From positions 1 to 50,045 of the forward strand of contig DATLOZ010000026.1 in assembly GCA_035535995.1 (NCBI GenBank): a stretch of 50,045 bases of DNA, given 5' to 3'. Position 1 is the first letter of the stretch; each line of letters starts with the position of its first letter. Origin of the DNA: JANYCO01 sp035535995 (GTDB taxonomy: Bacteria; Bacteroidota; Bacteroidia; Cytophagales; Cytophagaceae). Below the pieces are notes generated by a model that had not been told where the DNA came from, searched no databases, and was given only the letters and a program-made list of their open reading frames with translations. The translations under genes were made by a program, and so were the position numbers. Positions 1 through 8,597 of this stretch are shown here, in pieces.

Positions 1-3
1 TAA

Positions 4-138
4 CGTCATTGCGAACAATGGGAGCGATAGCGACCTTTGTGAAGCAATCCGTTAGCTACGAAGCCCATGACACTGTTGCTGCGTAGCTAACGGATTGCTT
101 CGTCATATCGCCTGTCGGCGACATTCCTCGCAATGACG
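4..138. repeat. CGTCATTGCGAGGA-type inverted-repeat element, copy A
   Basis: A palindromic intergenic element. Its outer ends are CGTCATTGCGA and CCTCGCAATGACG, and its inner arms are GAAGCAATCCGTTAGCTACG and CGTAGCTAACGGATTGCTTC. Copies with the same two nested arm pairs lie at 10484-10625, 34693-34863 and 36360-36549, and a half copy lies near 6062. It looks like a REP/MITE-type non-coding repeat. No transposase of the kind that mobilises such repeats is present in the window. Left-flank pairing cannot be judged because the window starts here. Confidence 0.75.
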
Positions 139-452
139 GTATCCTCTTTGAAAGTTAATAAAATTTGTCAGGGTACATCTAAAAAATTTAACAGCAACCT
201 CACCAGAGGGCTCTGAGCTGTTTGTAGCAACGCAGGTGGTTCTTATTACAGCTCAGAGTCCCCTGCAAACATTATTCGTGAAAATAAATTTCCAGGTGCG
301 GTAGACTCTGAGCGGACATAGTAGACTTCGAGGCGTCAAACATTATGGTTCATGTTGAAAGAAATTTCAAAAAAATATAAAATCTAATTTTAACTCTTGA
401 AAACATTGAGCATTACACTTTAAACCAATTTTTGAAAGTTTAGATCGCAATC
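139..452. other. Gene-free stretch with one small inverted repeat
   Basis: No convincing coding sequence was found. The only structure is an imperfect inverted repeat, GGGCTCTGAGCTGT (208-221) against ACAGCTCAGAGTCCC (248-262), which pairs with a single-base bulge across a 26-nt loop. No poly-T follows it, so it is not an obvious terminator. Confidence 0.4.
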
Positions 453-486
453 AAAAAAGCCTTCTTTTCGTAAGAAGGCTTTTTTT
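453..486. terminator. Strong bidirectional intrinsic terminator
   Basis: A perfect 14-bp stem, AAAAAAGCCTTCTT (453-466) against AAGAAGGCTTTTTT (472-485), closes a 5-nt TTCGT loop. There is a T-run on the right and an A-run on the left, so it can end transcription from either side. No gene lies between it and the window start, so the gene it serves is probably outside the window. It also insulates the GH30 gene downstream. Confidence 0.85.
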
Positions 487-668
487 GTGTAATCATAAAG
501 ATGGATTGATCGCCTGGGCGTGCATTTGTTTCGCATACTGAGGAATTGCAACGCAAAAAAAATCTTCGCAAAACAGTTTTGAACTGTTTTATTAATTACA
601 AACAATATACTACTTTGCATCCCATCTTTCAGAACGCGATCGGGCATGGATTCTGAGCCATACATTTA

Positions 669-2138
669 ATGAAACTATTCATGAAAAAAATTTTAGCCGT
701 ATTCTTTTCTTTTGTTCTGCTGACAGGCTGTGGCCCCAGAGTAGAGCCGCTCATCGAGAAACCTGGCTTTACTACAGAAAACAAAGTAGTAATGGTATAC
801 ACCAGCGCAGATTCCGCCAACCTGCGCCTGAGTTTCACAGGGAAAAAAGCATTCCAGGAAGCTCCACCAGCGCTGGAATCGGAGATCTCTGTTTTCGTAA
901 ACCCTGAAATAGAATTTCAAACCTTTATGGGAATTGGCGGAGCGATCACAGATGCTTCTGCGGAAGTGTATGCCAAATTGCCTCCTGCCAAACAACAGGA
1001 ATTTATGAAAGCCTGCTACGATACAGCACAAGGCATCGGCTATTCGCTGGCACGTACTAACATTCACAGTTGCGATTTCAGCAGCAATAGCTATACTTAT
1101 ATCAACGAAGGCGATAAAGAGTTAAAAACATTTTCCATCGAACACGACAAGCCGTTCCGCATTCCAATGATCCAAAAAGCGATCGCGGCAGCGGGTGGAA
1201 AACTTACTTTATATGCCAGTCCATGGTCGCCTCCGGCTTTCATGAAAGACAACAACAATATGCTGAAAGGCGGCAAGCTGCTTCCCGATCATTACCAGGG
1301 CTGGGCTACTTATTTCACTAAGTTCATCAAAGCATACGAAGCAGAAAAAATTCCTATCTGGGGTATCACCGTACAAAACGAGCCAATGGCCGCACAGATC
1401 TGGGAATCCTGCGTTTTCACCGCTGAAGAAGAACGTGATTTTTTGAAAAAATTCTTAGGCCCTACGATGGAAAAAGAAGGACTACAGGACAAAAAAATTA
1501 TCGTCTGGGATCACAACCGCGATTTGCTTACGCAGCGTGCCAACGTTATTTTCAGCGATCCTAAAGCGGCTAAATATGCCTGGGGCATTGGTTACCATTG
1601 GTACGAGCCATGGTCGGGCGGTGAGCCGATGTATGACAATGTTCGCAACGTGCAGGAATCTTTTCCAAAGAAAAATATTCTCTTCACCGAAGGCTGCATT
1701 GATAAATTCGATACAAGCGGTTATCAATCCTGGTCAAACGGCGAAAAGTTTGGACAATCGATGATCCGCGATTTCAACAACGGTACCGTAGGTTGGACTT
1801 TCTGGAACGTGCTACTCGATGAGAAAGGCGGCCCGAACCATGTAGGCAATTACTGCTTCGCTCCCATTCACGGCGACACGCGTACGGGGGAATTGATTTA
1901 CACGCCTACGTATTATTACATCGGTCACTTTTCAAAATTCATTCGCCCGAAAATGAAGCGAGTAAGCACCACTACAAGCAGAAGCCACCTGATCGCTACT
2001 TCTTTTACCAACTATAATAGAATGGTTACCGTGGTGCTGAATCAAAGTCCATACGCGATCAAGTATAAATTGTATATCGGCAAAACAGCCCTGGAAGAAA
2101 CGATTCCTGCACATGGAATTCAGACGTTAGTTTATTAA
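669..2138 (+). CDS. GH30-family glycoside hydrolase, lipoprotein
   Basis: A secreted glycosidase of the glucosylceramidase-like GH30 family, 489 aa. The N-terminus is a lipoprotein signal with the lipobox LTGC (Cys21), so it is probably tethered to a membrane facing the periplasm or cell surface. The (beta/alpha)8 barrel signatures are plain: YASPWSPPAFMK near residues 182-193, the acid/base Glu238 in TVQNEP, and the nucleophile Glu341 in LFTEGC. A C-terminal beta-rich segment with an NHVGNYC-type region and VVLNQ matches the usual GH30 accessory beta domain. Length fits the family. An alternative start at Met5 (681) leaves the signal peptide intact. Substrate specificity (beta-glucosyl, beta-xylosyl or other) cannot be told from sequence alone. 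It is monocistronic, facing the convergent T9SS protein. Confidence 0.92.
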   Translation: MKLFMKKILAVFFSFVLLTGCGPRVEPLIEKPGFTTENKVVMVYTSADSANLRLSFTGKKAFQEAPPALESEISVFVNPEIEFQTFMGIGGAITDASAEVYAKLPPAKQQEFMKACYDTAQGIGYSLARTNIHSCDFSSNSYTYINEGDKELKTFSIEHDKPFRIPMIQKAIAAAGGKLTLYASPWSPPAFMKDNNNMLKGGKLLPDHYQGWATYFTKFIKAYEAEKIPIWGITVQNEPMAAQIWESCVFTAEEERDFLKKFLGPTMEKEGLQDKKIIVWDHNRDLLTQRANVIFSDPKAAKYAWGIGYHWYEPWSGGEPMYDNVRNVQESFPKKNILFTEGCIDKFDTSGYQSWSNGEKFGQSMIRDFNNGTVGWTFWNVLLDEKGGPNHVGNYCFAPIHGDTRTGELIYTPTYYYIGHFSKFIRPKMKRVSTTTSRSHLIATSFTNYNRMVTVVLNQSPYAIKYKLYIGKTALEETIPAHGIQTLVY

Positions 2139-2276
2139 ATAAGCTACGATATATTTTGAAGCACTAAAGCTTAATCACTTTGCGCATTTTGCGTTGAAAT
2201 CCGGATCTGAAAAGAAATAGTGTCGTTCTTTGAACTTCATTGTTTCTTTCCAATCCTAATCCCTGGAGATTGTATT

Positions 2277-4181
2277 TTATTCCCTCACCAGTTTAAACGT
2301 TTCGATAGAATCGTTCCGGATCAGTTTCACGATCATCAATCCCTTTTCTGGTAGAGTCGAAAGATCCAATGGTAAACAGTAGGAACCTTTTTTAGAATAC
2401 CATGATCGGGTAAAAATTTTTCTTCCCAATTGGTTTTCAATTTCAATCCATAGTTCACTATCGCAGGGCTGTTCGTAGCGAATAAACAATTCATCCGAAA
2501 AGGGAGAAGGATATAAACTCGTTGGCTCATGTCGATTCAAGACAACAGAAGACGATTGCTGCTCCCGGATCTGCAGCGCATCATTTTCTTCCATAAGCGT
2601 CCATTCGGCAAATGCTGTTACATTCGGGATCTTTACGCTTTGTGCGTTTTGTGTTTGGCAACAAAGAGGATCTTCCCATAAATTGGTGAGCGTATTAAAT
2701 CTTCTCGCCTGTAGCGGGCTTGAACCTGAAGGCCGTTCATCTGTACTGTAAGAAAATTCTAACGTCGCTGTACATCCTGCCTCGCAATCAATATACCAAA
2801 AACGGTCTACCGTATGCAAGGCATAATCAGAACCATTTACATCGAGGTTGTTAATGAATACAGGAAATACCGGCAGAGGAAGATTTGCTACGCTAGTGGT
2901 GTAGGTAGAAACTTTTACTACTCCTGCATTTCCTTGCTGTAAAGAAAAGCGGAATGGAATATACTGCTGTTTGTTTTTTCCGAAAGGAAATTCATAAATC
3001 ATTCCTATTATGTCAATCTTCCAGGCCAAAGTAGAAGCCTGATCGCTGGTTTCGCTTACGATCCAGCCGTTGATGCGGGAAAGCGCATTGGTGGCGCTGT
3101 TCGGCAAGCTCAGTGTATTCTGATGAAGCATGAAAGCTCCTTCTTCCAAAATTATTATATGATCAACGGTAAGCGCGCGATTGAGAATAAGATTGCCGGA
3201 AGTTTTGTGATTGGTAAGATTATAAATTGATATATTTCCTTCACCGGAAATATATTGATCGTTAGTTCCCGAAAAACGGATCATCCTGTTTTGATCCGTA
3301 ACCTCCGCAGGATCGTACGACAGCGTACCATGCACCACCAGGTCACCGCCAATCTCCAGGCCAGAGGCACCGCTGGTGGTGGGCGCATCTTCCAATCTTA
3401 ATTCCGATGTAGCACCGATGGATACATTTCCTTTTACTGCTATCCTATTTACCGCGCTGTTTTGACTATAAAATTTTACTCCGTTTAATCCTCCTGTTCC
3501 AATTTCAAAATTGCCTTTGATCACGGGTGCACTGCTAATGCCTGTGATTTTAGAACCCACCACGTTGGCATTCCAAAATGAAGCTGTGAAATTTTCTACG
3601 ATCAGGTTTCCATAATAACTGGAAACACTTGAAAGACTCGGCTGATCGGTATTTTGTTTTCGCAAGATCCAATTGGAAGTAGCAGGAATAGAAGCAATGC
3701 CATTTTCATAATGGTCGCGCCATGCAGTGGCGCTGGTGCTTCGGGTTCGGATCATGGTACCGTTACTGCCAAACATCCATGAAGCACCCAACCGCCAGGT
3801 CAGATTTTCAGGGCCACTATCCTCAAAGGTTCCATAGACCAATAGATCCGTACCTTGTTCATTGTGGATTGTGAGCACCGAAGGATAATTTCCATATACC
3901 AACACGCCGCCTTCTTCTACGATCACTTCATCGATCGTGAGCGTATCGCGAATAATGACGGTATCACCTGCCTGGATAAAAATTGTTCCCACACTCGAAT
4001 CCGGCGCAACAGCAACAGGAAGTAAGCTGCTGAATCCGGCGTCTGCAGAGGTTTCCCAGGTGGTGCGCTGATCCCAGAAACCGGAACCGGCACTACGATA
4101 ATAAAGAGGATCTGCAAAGGAAAAACGATTGAACAAACAAAATAAAAAACACAGGAAGATCCCGATGGACATTGAGTTCAT
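2277..4181 (-). CDS. Secreted protein with T9SS type A sorting domain
   Basis: A 634-aa exported protein of unknown function. Residues 1-23 are a signal peptide (hydrophobic IGIFLCFLFCLF, cleavage near FSFA-D). The body is beta-rich, with G-x-W and IxxGDTVxIxDTLTIDEVxVEEGG repeats typical of beta-helix or adhesin-like surface proteins. Residues about 560-634 form a T9SS type A C-terminal domain: YPSPFSDELFIRY, then IEIENQLGRKIF, then GLMIVKLIRNDS and a final FKLVRE. This predicts export through the type IX system and sorting to the cell surface. Met4 is an alternative start and gives the same signal peptide. Whether it is an adhesin or an enzyme cannot be told; no catalytic motif was recognised. 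Confidence 0.85.
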   Translation of the reverse strand: MNSMSIGIFLCFLFCLFNRFSFADPLYYRSAGSGFWDQRTTWETSADAGFSSLLPVAVAPDSSVGTIFIQAGDTVIIRDTLTIDEVIVEEGGVLVYGNYPSVLTIHNEQGTDLLVYGTFEDSGPENLTWRLGASWMFGSNGTMIRTRSTSATAWRDHYENGIASIPATSNWILRKQNTDQPSLSSVSSYYGNLIVENFTASFWNANVVGSKITGISSAPVIKGNFEIGTGGLNGVKFYSQNSAVNRIAVKGNVSIGATSELRLEDAPTTSGASGLEIGGDLVVHGTLSYDPAEVTDQNRMIRFSGTNDQYISGEGNISIYNLTNHKTSGNLILNRALTVDHIIILEEGAFMLHQNTLSLPNSATNALSRINGWIVSETSDQASTLAWKIDIIGMIYEFPFGKNKQQYIPFRFSLQQGNAGVVKVSTYTTSVANLPLPVFPVFINNLDVNGSDYALHTVDRFWYIDCEAGCTATLEFSYSTDERPSGSSPLQARRFNTLTNLWEDPLCCQTQNAQSVKIPNVTAFAEWTLMEENDALQIREQQSSSVVLNRHEPTSLYPSPFSDELFIRYEQPCDSELWIEIENQLGRKIFTRSWYSKKGSYCLPLDLSTLPEKGLMIVKLIRNDSIETFKLVRE

Positions 4182-4284
4182 AAAAATGATAGTTTAAAAA
4201 ATGGTACAAAAAAAATACAGTCAGAAAAAGTAGAGCTGATGCTGTAAAAGTAAAAAGAGAAAGCCAGTTGACAAAGCGTCAATA

Positions 4285-4331
4285 CAAAAAAATATCTTTG
4301 CAGTCGCCCGGTTTTCGCGAGCGACTGCAAA
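4285..4331 (-). terminator. Probable terminator of the LRR lipoprotein gene
   Basis: A perfect 11-bp stem, TTTGCAGTCGC (4297-4307) against GCGACTGCAAA (4321-4331), with a 13-nt loop. Read on the minus strand it is followed by a T-rich tract (4285-4293). It lies about 40 nt past the stop codon of the leucine-rich-repeat gene. On the plus strand, TATCTTTG at 4293-4300 resembles a -7 element, but it is embedded in the stem and probably fortuitous. Confidence 0.6.
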
Positions 4332-4370
4332 ATAGAATCCCCTCTCAGGATTCATAACTAAAGCTCAATC

Positions 4371-5462
4371 CTAATTTATTGCCGGCTCTATCCTGGGTAA
4401 TAAATTACCATTAAAATCTACAAAGTACTTTTTGTAATTATCAATTTCTGTTGGTGGATCATTCTTAAAATAGATCGCTATCTCAGCAAGTGTTTTATAC
4501 TCTTTTAATGAAATGGTTTTTTTGTCAACCTGATAATCACTAAGCCAAATGCTGGCAAATTTTTCTTTGTTATTGATTTTTAAAAAGTCAAATTTAAACG
4601 CATTCCCTTCTACTTGAATAAAGTTTAGATTTGGCAATTGATAGATTTCCTCAGGAATTGATCCTAATTTATTCATCGCGATAGACAATGATTCCAAATT
4701 TTTAAAAGCTGAAATTTTGGGCGAAATAGAGGAGAGAAGATTATTCTCCAAATTTAAAAATTTGAGATCTGTCAATTTATAGATCTCGTTGTTTAATAAT
4801 GTAATTTTATTGAAACTTAGATCCAGCGTGTTCAGGTTCTTTAATTGTTCAATACCGTCGGGAACCTCAGACAGCTGGTTGTTTGCAACATATAGCTTGC
4901 TTAGTTTAATTGAAGGATTTTTAGGTATATTCAATTCGGCAATTTTATTATTTGAAATACTCAACTCTGTCAAATTTTTGATTAAAAATATATTACTATG
5001 AACCTTTGTCATTTGGTTATCTGTAATATCTACTGTTATAAGAGAGTCTAGATTTATTATTTCAGCCGGGATGCTATCAATTTTGTTTGCTTTCAAAACT
5101 AATTGTTTCAAACTCTTAATAGACAAAAGATCTTTACTTAAATCTTCTAACTGATTGTTTTGAGCTACAAATTCTCTAAGTTTTTTTAGTTGCTGAATTT
5201 CTTCGGGCAATTTTTTTATTTGATTATTAGAGATGTCTAAATATTCAATATTTTTAAGTAGGTATATATCGTTGGGTAGCTCGGTCATTCCTTTATCTCT
5301 TAATTCAAGCCGCTTCACTTCTTCCGGTTTTTTATCTCCGATCAGGTCTATTATACTATTTACCTTGGCAACCGATTGTTGTGAAGATTCTTTAGAGCCA
5401 TCGCAATTCACAAAAATTAGTGATAGCAATACCAAACATTGTTGTAAAATAATTCTCTTCAT
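4371..5462 (-). CDS. Leucine-rich-repeat lipoprotein
   Basis: A 363-aa protein starting MKRIILQQC. The open frame extends 44 codons further upstream, but this ATG directly begins a lipoprotein signal peptide with a lipobox-like FVNC (about residues 17-20), so it is preferred. After a short linker come about ten leucine-rich repeats of roughly 23 residues, with the consensus LxxLxLxxNxLxxLPxxI, over residues about 50-300. It ends with a short non-repeat C-terminal region. LRR proteins are binding scaffolds; the partner here is unknown. Base composition is clearly more AT-rich than the neighbouring GH30 and T9SS genes, which may reflect the repeat's codon needs or later acquisition. No operon partner is apparent. 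Confidence 0.85.
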   Translation of the reverse strand: MKRIILQQCLVLLSLIFVNCDGSKESSQQSVAKVNSIIDLIGDKKPEEVKRLELRDKGMTELPNDIYLLKNIEYLDISNNQIKKLPEEIQQLKKLREFVAQNNQLEDLSKDLLSIKSLKQLVLKANKIDSIPAEIINLDSLITVDITDNQMTKVHSNIFLIKNLTELSISNNKIAELNIPKNPSIKLSKLYVANNQLSEVPDGIEQLKNLNTLDLSFNKITLLNNEIYKLTDLKFLNLENNLLSSISPKISAFKNLESLSIAMNKLGSIPEEIYQLPNLNFIQVEGNAFKFDFLKINNKEKFASIWLSDYQVDKKTISLKEYKTLAEIAIYFKNDPPTEIDNYKKYFVDFNGNLLPRIEPAIN

Positions 5463-5622
5463 GCTTTTGCTGTTGAAATGATTTTTTATTTTTGTCGACC
5501 ACAAAAATAAATAAAAAAGAGCGCTTAAAAAATTGCTGCCAAAAGCATCGCATAAAAATTCAGCCAACAAATAGAACGCTGGCAGTAAGATCAAGTCTCA
5601 AAAAATATTGTGCTAAGTAATG

Positions 5623-5669
5623 AGCCGTGAGTCCTCTGTCTTTGAGTAGAATTCTCAGGACTCATGACT
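5623..5669. repeat. Imperfect inverted repeat downstream of small membrane protein gene
   Basis: AGCCGTGAGTCCT (5623-5635) pairs with AGGACTCATGACT (5657-5669), 11 of 13 positions. It lies just past the stop of the gene at 5683-5877 on the minus strand, where it could help end or stabilise that transcript. No clear T-run follows. Confidence 0.4.
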
Positions 5670-5682
5670 AAAAACTGAATAC

Positions 5683-5877
5683 TTAATTGCTGCCCGTCAT
5701 TTTCACCAGGCCAATGCCCGATACGAAAAAGATCAATCCGAGCACGCTGTAAGTGATCAGGACCTTCACATCACGCACGCCGCCGCTGTTTGTATTTACA
5801 AACAAAATAGCTGCATAAATCAATGCAATGATCCCTAACCCGGTGAGTATAGTTCCAAAAATTCTTTTGATGTCCAT
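5683..5877 (-). CDS. Small two-helix membrane protein
   Basis: A 64-aa protein with two transmembrane helices: residues about 7-27 (IFGTILTGLGIIALIYAAILF) and about 39-60 (VLITYSVLGLIFFVSGIGLVKM). They are joined by a short polar loop, NTNSGGVRD. It has the look of a conserved small inner-membrane protein found in many Bacteroidota, but I cannot name a function. It is monocistronic, with the inverted repeat at 5623-5669 downstream. Codon use matches neighbouring chromosomal genes and the hydrophobic pattern is regular, which supports its being real despite its size. Confidence 0.72.
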   Translation of the reverse strand: MDIKRIFGTILTGLGIIALIYAAILFVNTNSGGVRDVKVLITYSVLGLIFFVSGIGLVKMTGSN

Positions 5878-6061
5878 AAGTCTTAGTCGTTAAATTTTTT
5901 TAAGATAAAATACCCCTTCTGCATTCATCCAAACAAAGATCGTCGGCCGGGCTATTAAACTACTTACATCAGAATATATATTCCTTGTATATATCCCATT
6001 GTTTGAAGCAGGATTTTTTAGGGTAAAGGATTTTCAAAATGGCTATTCAAATGCTAATCGA

Positions 6062-6109
6062 TTGCCTTTCATTGCTTCATCGTTTCGCTCTGCTACATTC
6101 TTGCAATGA
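6062..6109. repeat. Degenerate half copy of the CGTCATTGCGAGGA element
   Basis: The stretch CATTGCTTCATCGTTTCGC, followed by CTTGCAATGAC, matches the right half (GATTGCTTCGTC...CCTCGCAATGAC) of the elements at 4-138 and elsewhere. The matching left half is missing. It appears to be an old truncated copy. Confidence 0.5.
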
Positions 6110-6170
6110 CTACAAACTCTTGAAAATTCTTCGATCCTGTAAATCATGGTTTAAATATTTTATAAATTTA

Positions 6171-6219
6171 TTTGTGTAACTTAAAAGTTACCTATATATT
6201 TGCGTAACTTTTAAGTTAC
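6171..6219 (+). promoter_or_regulatory. Promoter with two palindromic operators
   Basis: A Bacteroidota-type promoter: TTTG at 6171-6174, a 20-nt spacer, and TATATTTG at 6195-6202. Two 16-bp palindromes flank the -7 box: GTAACTTAAAAGTTAC at 6176-6191 and GTAACTTTTAAGTTAC at 6204-6219. Each has perfect 7-bp arms, and the two boxes are exact reverse complements of one another, with centres 28 bp apart. A dimeric repressor bound here would cover the promoter. ArsR-family regulators commonly control SRPBCC genes, but no such regulator is in the window, so its identity is inference. Confidence 0.75.
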
Positions 6220-6230
6220 TTAATACGATC

Positions 6231-6666
6231 ATGCAAAAAAACATTCAACATCGATGGTTTTATCCGCATCCGAAGGAAGTGTTGTGGGAATACCTAACCA
6301 AATCTGAGCTTACTCGCGGAGTGGCTGATGGAAAACGATTTCAAGCCGGAGGTAGGACATAAATTTATGTTCACTACAAAACCCAAAATTAAAGTTGGCT
6401 TCGACGGAAATATTTACTGCGAAGTATTGGAAATAATTCCTTTCCAAAAACTCTCTTACTCCTGGAAAGGCGGCCCCGGTAAGGGAAAGATCACGCTGGA
6501 CTCAATAGTGACCTGGACGCTGACGCCAAAAGACAACGGCACTGAATTGCAACTGGATCATACAGGATTTAAAGGAATGAAAAATTACATTACTTACCTT
6601 ATCATGAACAAAGGTTGGGGAAGTAAAAAATTGCTGGCAAAATTGGATCCTGTCAAACTATCCTAA
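6231..6666 (+). pseudogene. SRPBCC/AHSA1-type protein, frameshifted
   Basis: The natural start is ATG 6231, beginning MQKNIQHRWFYPHPKEVLWE, typical of SRPBCC (START-like, AHSA1) proteins. This frame runs to a stop near 6360. From about 6315 the family-like sequence continues one base over, with (A)EWLMENDFKPEVGHKF, then SYSWKGGPGKGKI, and ends LDPVKLS at 6666. One extra base around 6311-6320 therefore splits the gene. The insertion site (GAGCTTACTCGCGGAGTGG) is not a homopolymer, so an assembly error is less likely but not excluded. The intact protein would be about 145 aa, a hydrophobic-ligand-binding fold or stress regulator. An in-frame ATG at 6328 gives only the C-terminal 112 aa. Confidence 0.8.
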
Positions 6667-7083
6667 CAGTCGATCCAAGTTAGTTTCGTTACAAGATTAA
6701 GTCACTTTGCTTATGGCAGGGTGGCTTTTTTATTGCTTCCTTAAAAAGATCAATTCATACCTTATTTAAGGTAAAAACTATATTTTTTATATAAAACCTA
6801 TATTTTTTAATAGTGATTATGATTATTTAGCTTAAAAATTTATTTTTTATATAAAAAAACGAACCATTTTTTGAAAAATTGGCAATTTTTATTTAAATTA
6901 TTCAGAATTATTAATAAAATCATATATCTCTTTAGAAAACCATACTATCATAGTATTGGATTTGTTTAATAAATTTCAAATAAATTGCTGTTTTTGAATC
7001 AAATATTAATAAAATATTTAAAAAAAATTGACATTTTAATTATATATCATTAAGTTAAAATTATTAAAAATTTACAATTTATT
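6667..7083 (+). promoter_or_regulatory. Long AT-rich leader upstream of locus A, with phased T-tracts
   Basis: There are 417 bp with no gene before the ATP-grasp operon. TATTTTTTATATAAAA occurs exactly at 6781-6796 and 6841-6856, and TATTTTTTA recurs at 6801. These T-tracts start 20, 40 and 60 bp apart, in near-helical phase, which favours intrinsic bending. No clear TAnnTTTG promoter was found close to the ATG at 7084. It probably contains the operon promoter, but I cannot place it. Confidence 0.45.
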
Positions 7084-8565
7084 ATGACTGACCTGCACCC
7101 AGTTGATAGCAAAAACTCCGTATTCAGCACATATCCTTTTAATAAAGTGCTGTTTGACGAAGTTTTTAAAGAGGACGGCAAAATTGCCAGGCATTATCTG
7201 AAAGTTTTAAAACATTTCGGAAAACTATCGGTGGAGGATTACAAAAAACTGGATGAATTTGCCAAGATCACTTTCTTCAACCAGGGCGTGACCTTTGCCG
7301 TTTATTCGGATACCTTAAAAGGTGTTGAACGCATCTTTCCTTTTGACCTGATGCCACGAATTATTCCTGCCGCCGAATGGGACCACATTGAGCGCGGCGT
7401 GATCCAACGCAACAAAGCAATTAATCTTTTTCTTCACGATATGTACCACGAGCGCAAGATCATGAAAGACGGTGTAGTGCCGGCAGATCTTGTTTTCACT
7501 TCCAATTTTTACAACCGAGAAATGATCGGCGTGAATCCTCCTGGAGGAATTTACACACATATCTGCGGCACCGATCTGATCCGTCACAAAGACGGCGAAT
7601 ACTATGTACTCGAAGACAACGTACGCTGCCCGTCTGGCGTGAGCTACGTGCTTTCGAACCGGGAAACGATGAAGAAAGTATTTTCCAATCTCTTCCTCAG
7701 CCACGATGTAAAACCCATCGACGATTATCCGGAACAACTGCTGGAAATGGTCAAATCTGTAGCGCCAAACGGGATCGACGACCCTACCTGCGTGGTAATG
7801 TCGCCTGGCATTTATAATTCTGCTTACTACGAACATTCCTTCCTGGCACAAAGCATGGGAATTCAACTGGTGGAAGGTCGTGATCTTTTTGTAGACAAAA
7901 ATTTTGTGTACATGAAAACGATCTATGGGCCGCAGCGTGTAGACGTGATCTACCGCCGCGTAGACGATGACTTCATCGATCCGCTTGTATACAAACCGGA
8001 CTCTTACCTTGGCGTGCCTGGCATCATGGGTGCTTACAAGGCCGGTAACGTCACGCTTATCAATGCCCCAGGTACGGGCGCCGCAGACGATAAGGCCGTA
8101 TATATTTACGTACCTCAGATCATCCGCTATTACTTGAACGAAGAGCCAATCCTGAAAAACGTACATACCTATCGCTGCGAGATCGAAGAAGATTTTCAGT
8201 ACGTGATGGACAACATGAAAAACCTGGTGGTAAAACCAGTAGATGAATCCGGCGGTTATGGAATTCTGATCGGTAGTAAAGCAAAGCCGGAGGAAATTGA
8301 AAAATTCAAAAAGGTAGTAGCTGCTAACCGACGCAAATACATTGCCCAGCCAATCATGTCGCTTTCGGTACACAGTACCTTTATCGAAGAAGAAGAAAAA
8401 TTTGAGCAAAGACATATCGACCTGCGTACGTTCTGCCTTATGGGAAGAAATAAACAATTTGTCTTAAAAGGCGGCCTCTCCCGTGTAGCGCTTACGCGCG
8501 GTAGCCTTGTGGTAAACTCCTCTCAGGGTGGCGGCTCAAAAGATACATGGGTATTGGGAGAGTAA
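7084..8565 (+). CDS. Circularly permuted ATP-grasp protein (DUF404/DUF407 type)
   Basis: First gene of locus A, 493 aa. It matches the circularly permuted type 2 ATP-grasp family, predicted to join a carboxylate to an amine using ATP, probably in synthesis or attachment of a peptide. Visible signatures are GGIYTHICGTDLIR (about 157-170), VLEDNVRCPSGVSYVL (about 177-192), VVMSPGIYNSAYYEHSFLA (about 238-256), VDVIYRRVDDDFIDPL (about 287-302), and the nucleotide-binding loop LVVKPVDESGGYG (381-393) with Lys384 and the Gly390-Gly391-x-Gly393 turn. The C-terminus GGGSKDTWVL is also family-typical. Length fits the stand-alone subfamily. The alpha-E gene follows after 32 nt and a transglutaminase after that, the usual partners. 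It is cytosolic, with no signal peptide. The substrate is unknown. Confidence 0.9.
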   Translation: MTDLHPVDSKNSVFSTYPFNKVLFDEVFKEDGKIARHYLKVLKHFGKLSVEDYKKLDEFAKITFFNQGVTFAVYSDTLKGVERIFPFDLMPRIIPAAEWDHIERGVIQRNKAINLFLHDMYHERKIMKDGVVPADLVFTSNFYNREMIGVNPPGGIYTHICGTDLIRHKDGEYYVLEDNVRCPSGVSYVLSNRETMKKVFSNLFLSHDVKPIDDYPEQLLEMVKSVAPNGIDDPTCVVMSPGIYNSAYYEHSFLAQSMGIQLVEGRDLFVDKNFVYMKTIYGPQRVDVIYRRVDDDFIDPLVYKPDSYLGVPGIMGAYKAGNVTLINAPGTGAADDKAVYIYVPQIIRYYLNEEPILKNVHTYRCEIEEDFQYVMDNMKNLVVKPVDESGGYGILIGSKAKPEEIEKFKKVVAANRRKYIAQPIMSLSVHSTFIEEEEKFEQRHIDLRTFCLMGRNKQFVLKGGLSRVALTRGSLVVNSSQGGGSKDTWVLGE

Positions 8566-8597
8566 CAGGATTGATGAATTAACGATTTGAATTATTT

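Noticed and set aside
6777..6860. Repeated AT-rich words as a CRISPR array or origin iterons
   Set aside because: Only two full copies and one partial one, no uniform spacers, no cas or dnaA genes and no DnaA boxes seen nearby.
7315..8457. 380-codon open frame on the minus strand
   Set aside because: It lies wholly opposite the ATP-grasp gene, whose family motifs are clear; the antisense translation shows no domain and has the His/Val/Phe-rich look of antisense reading.
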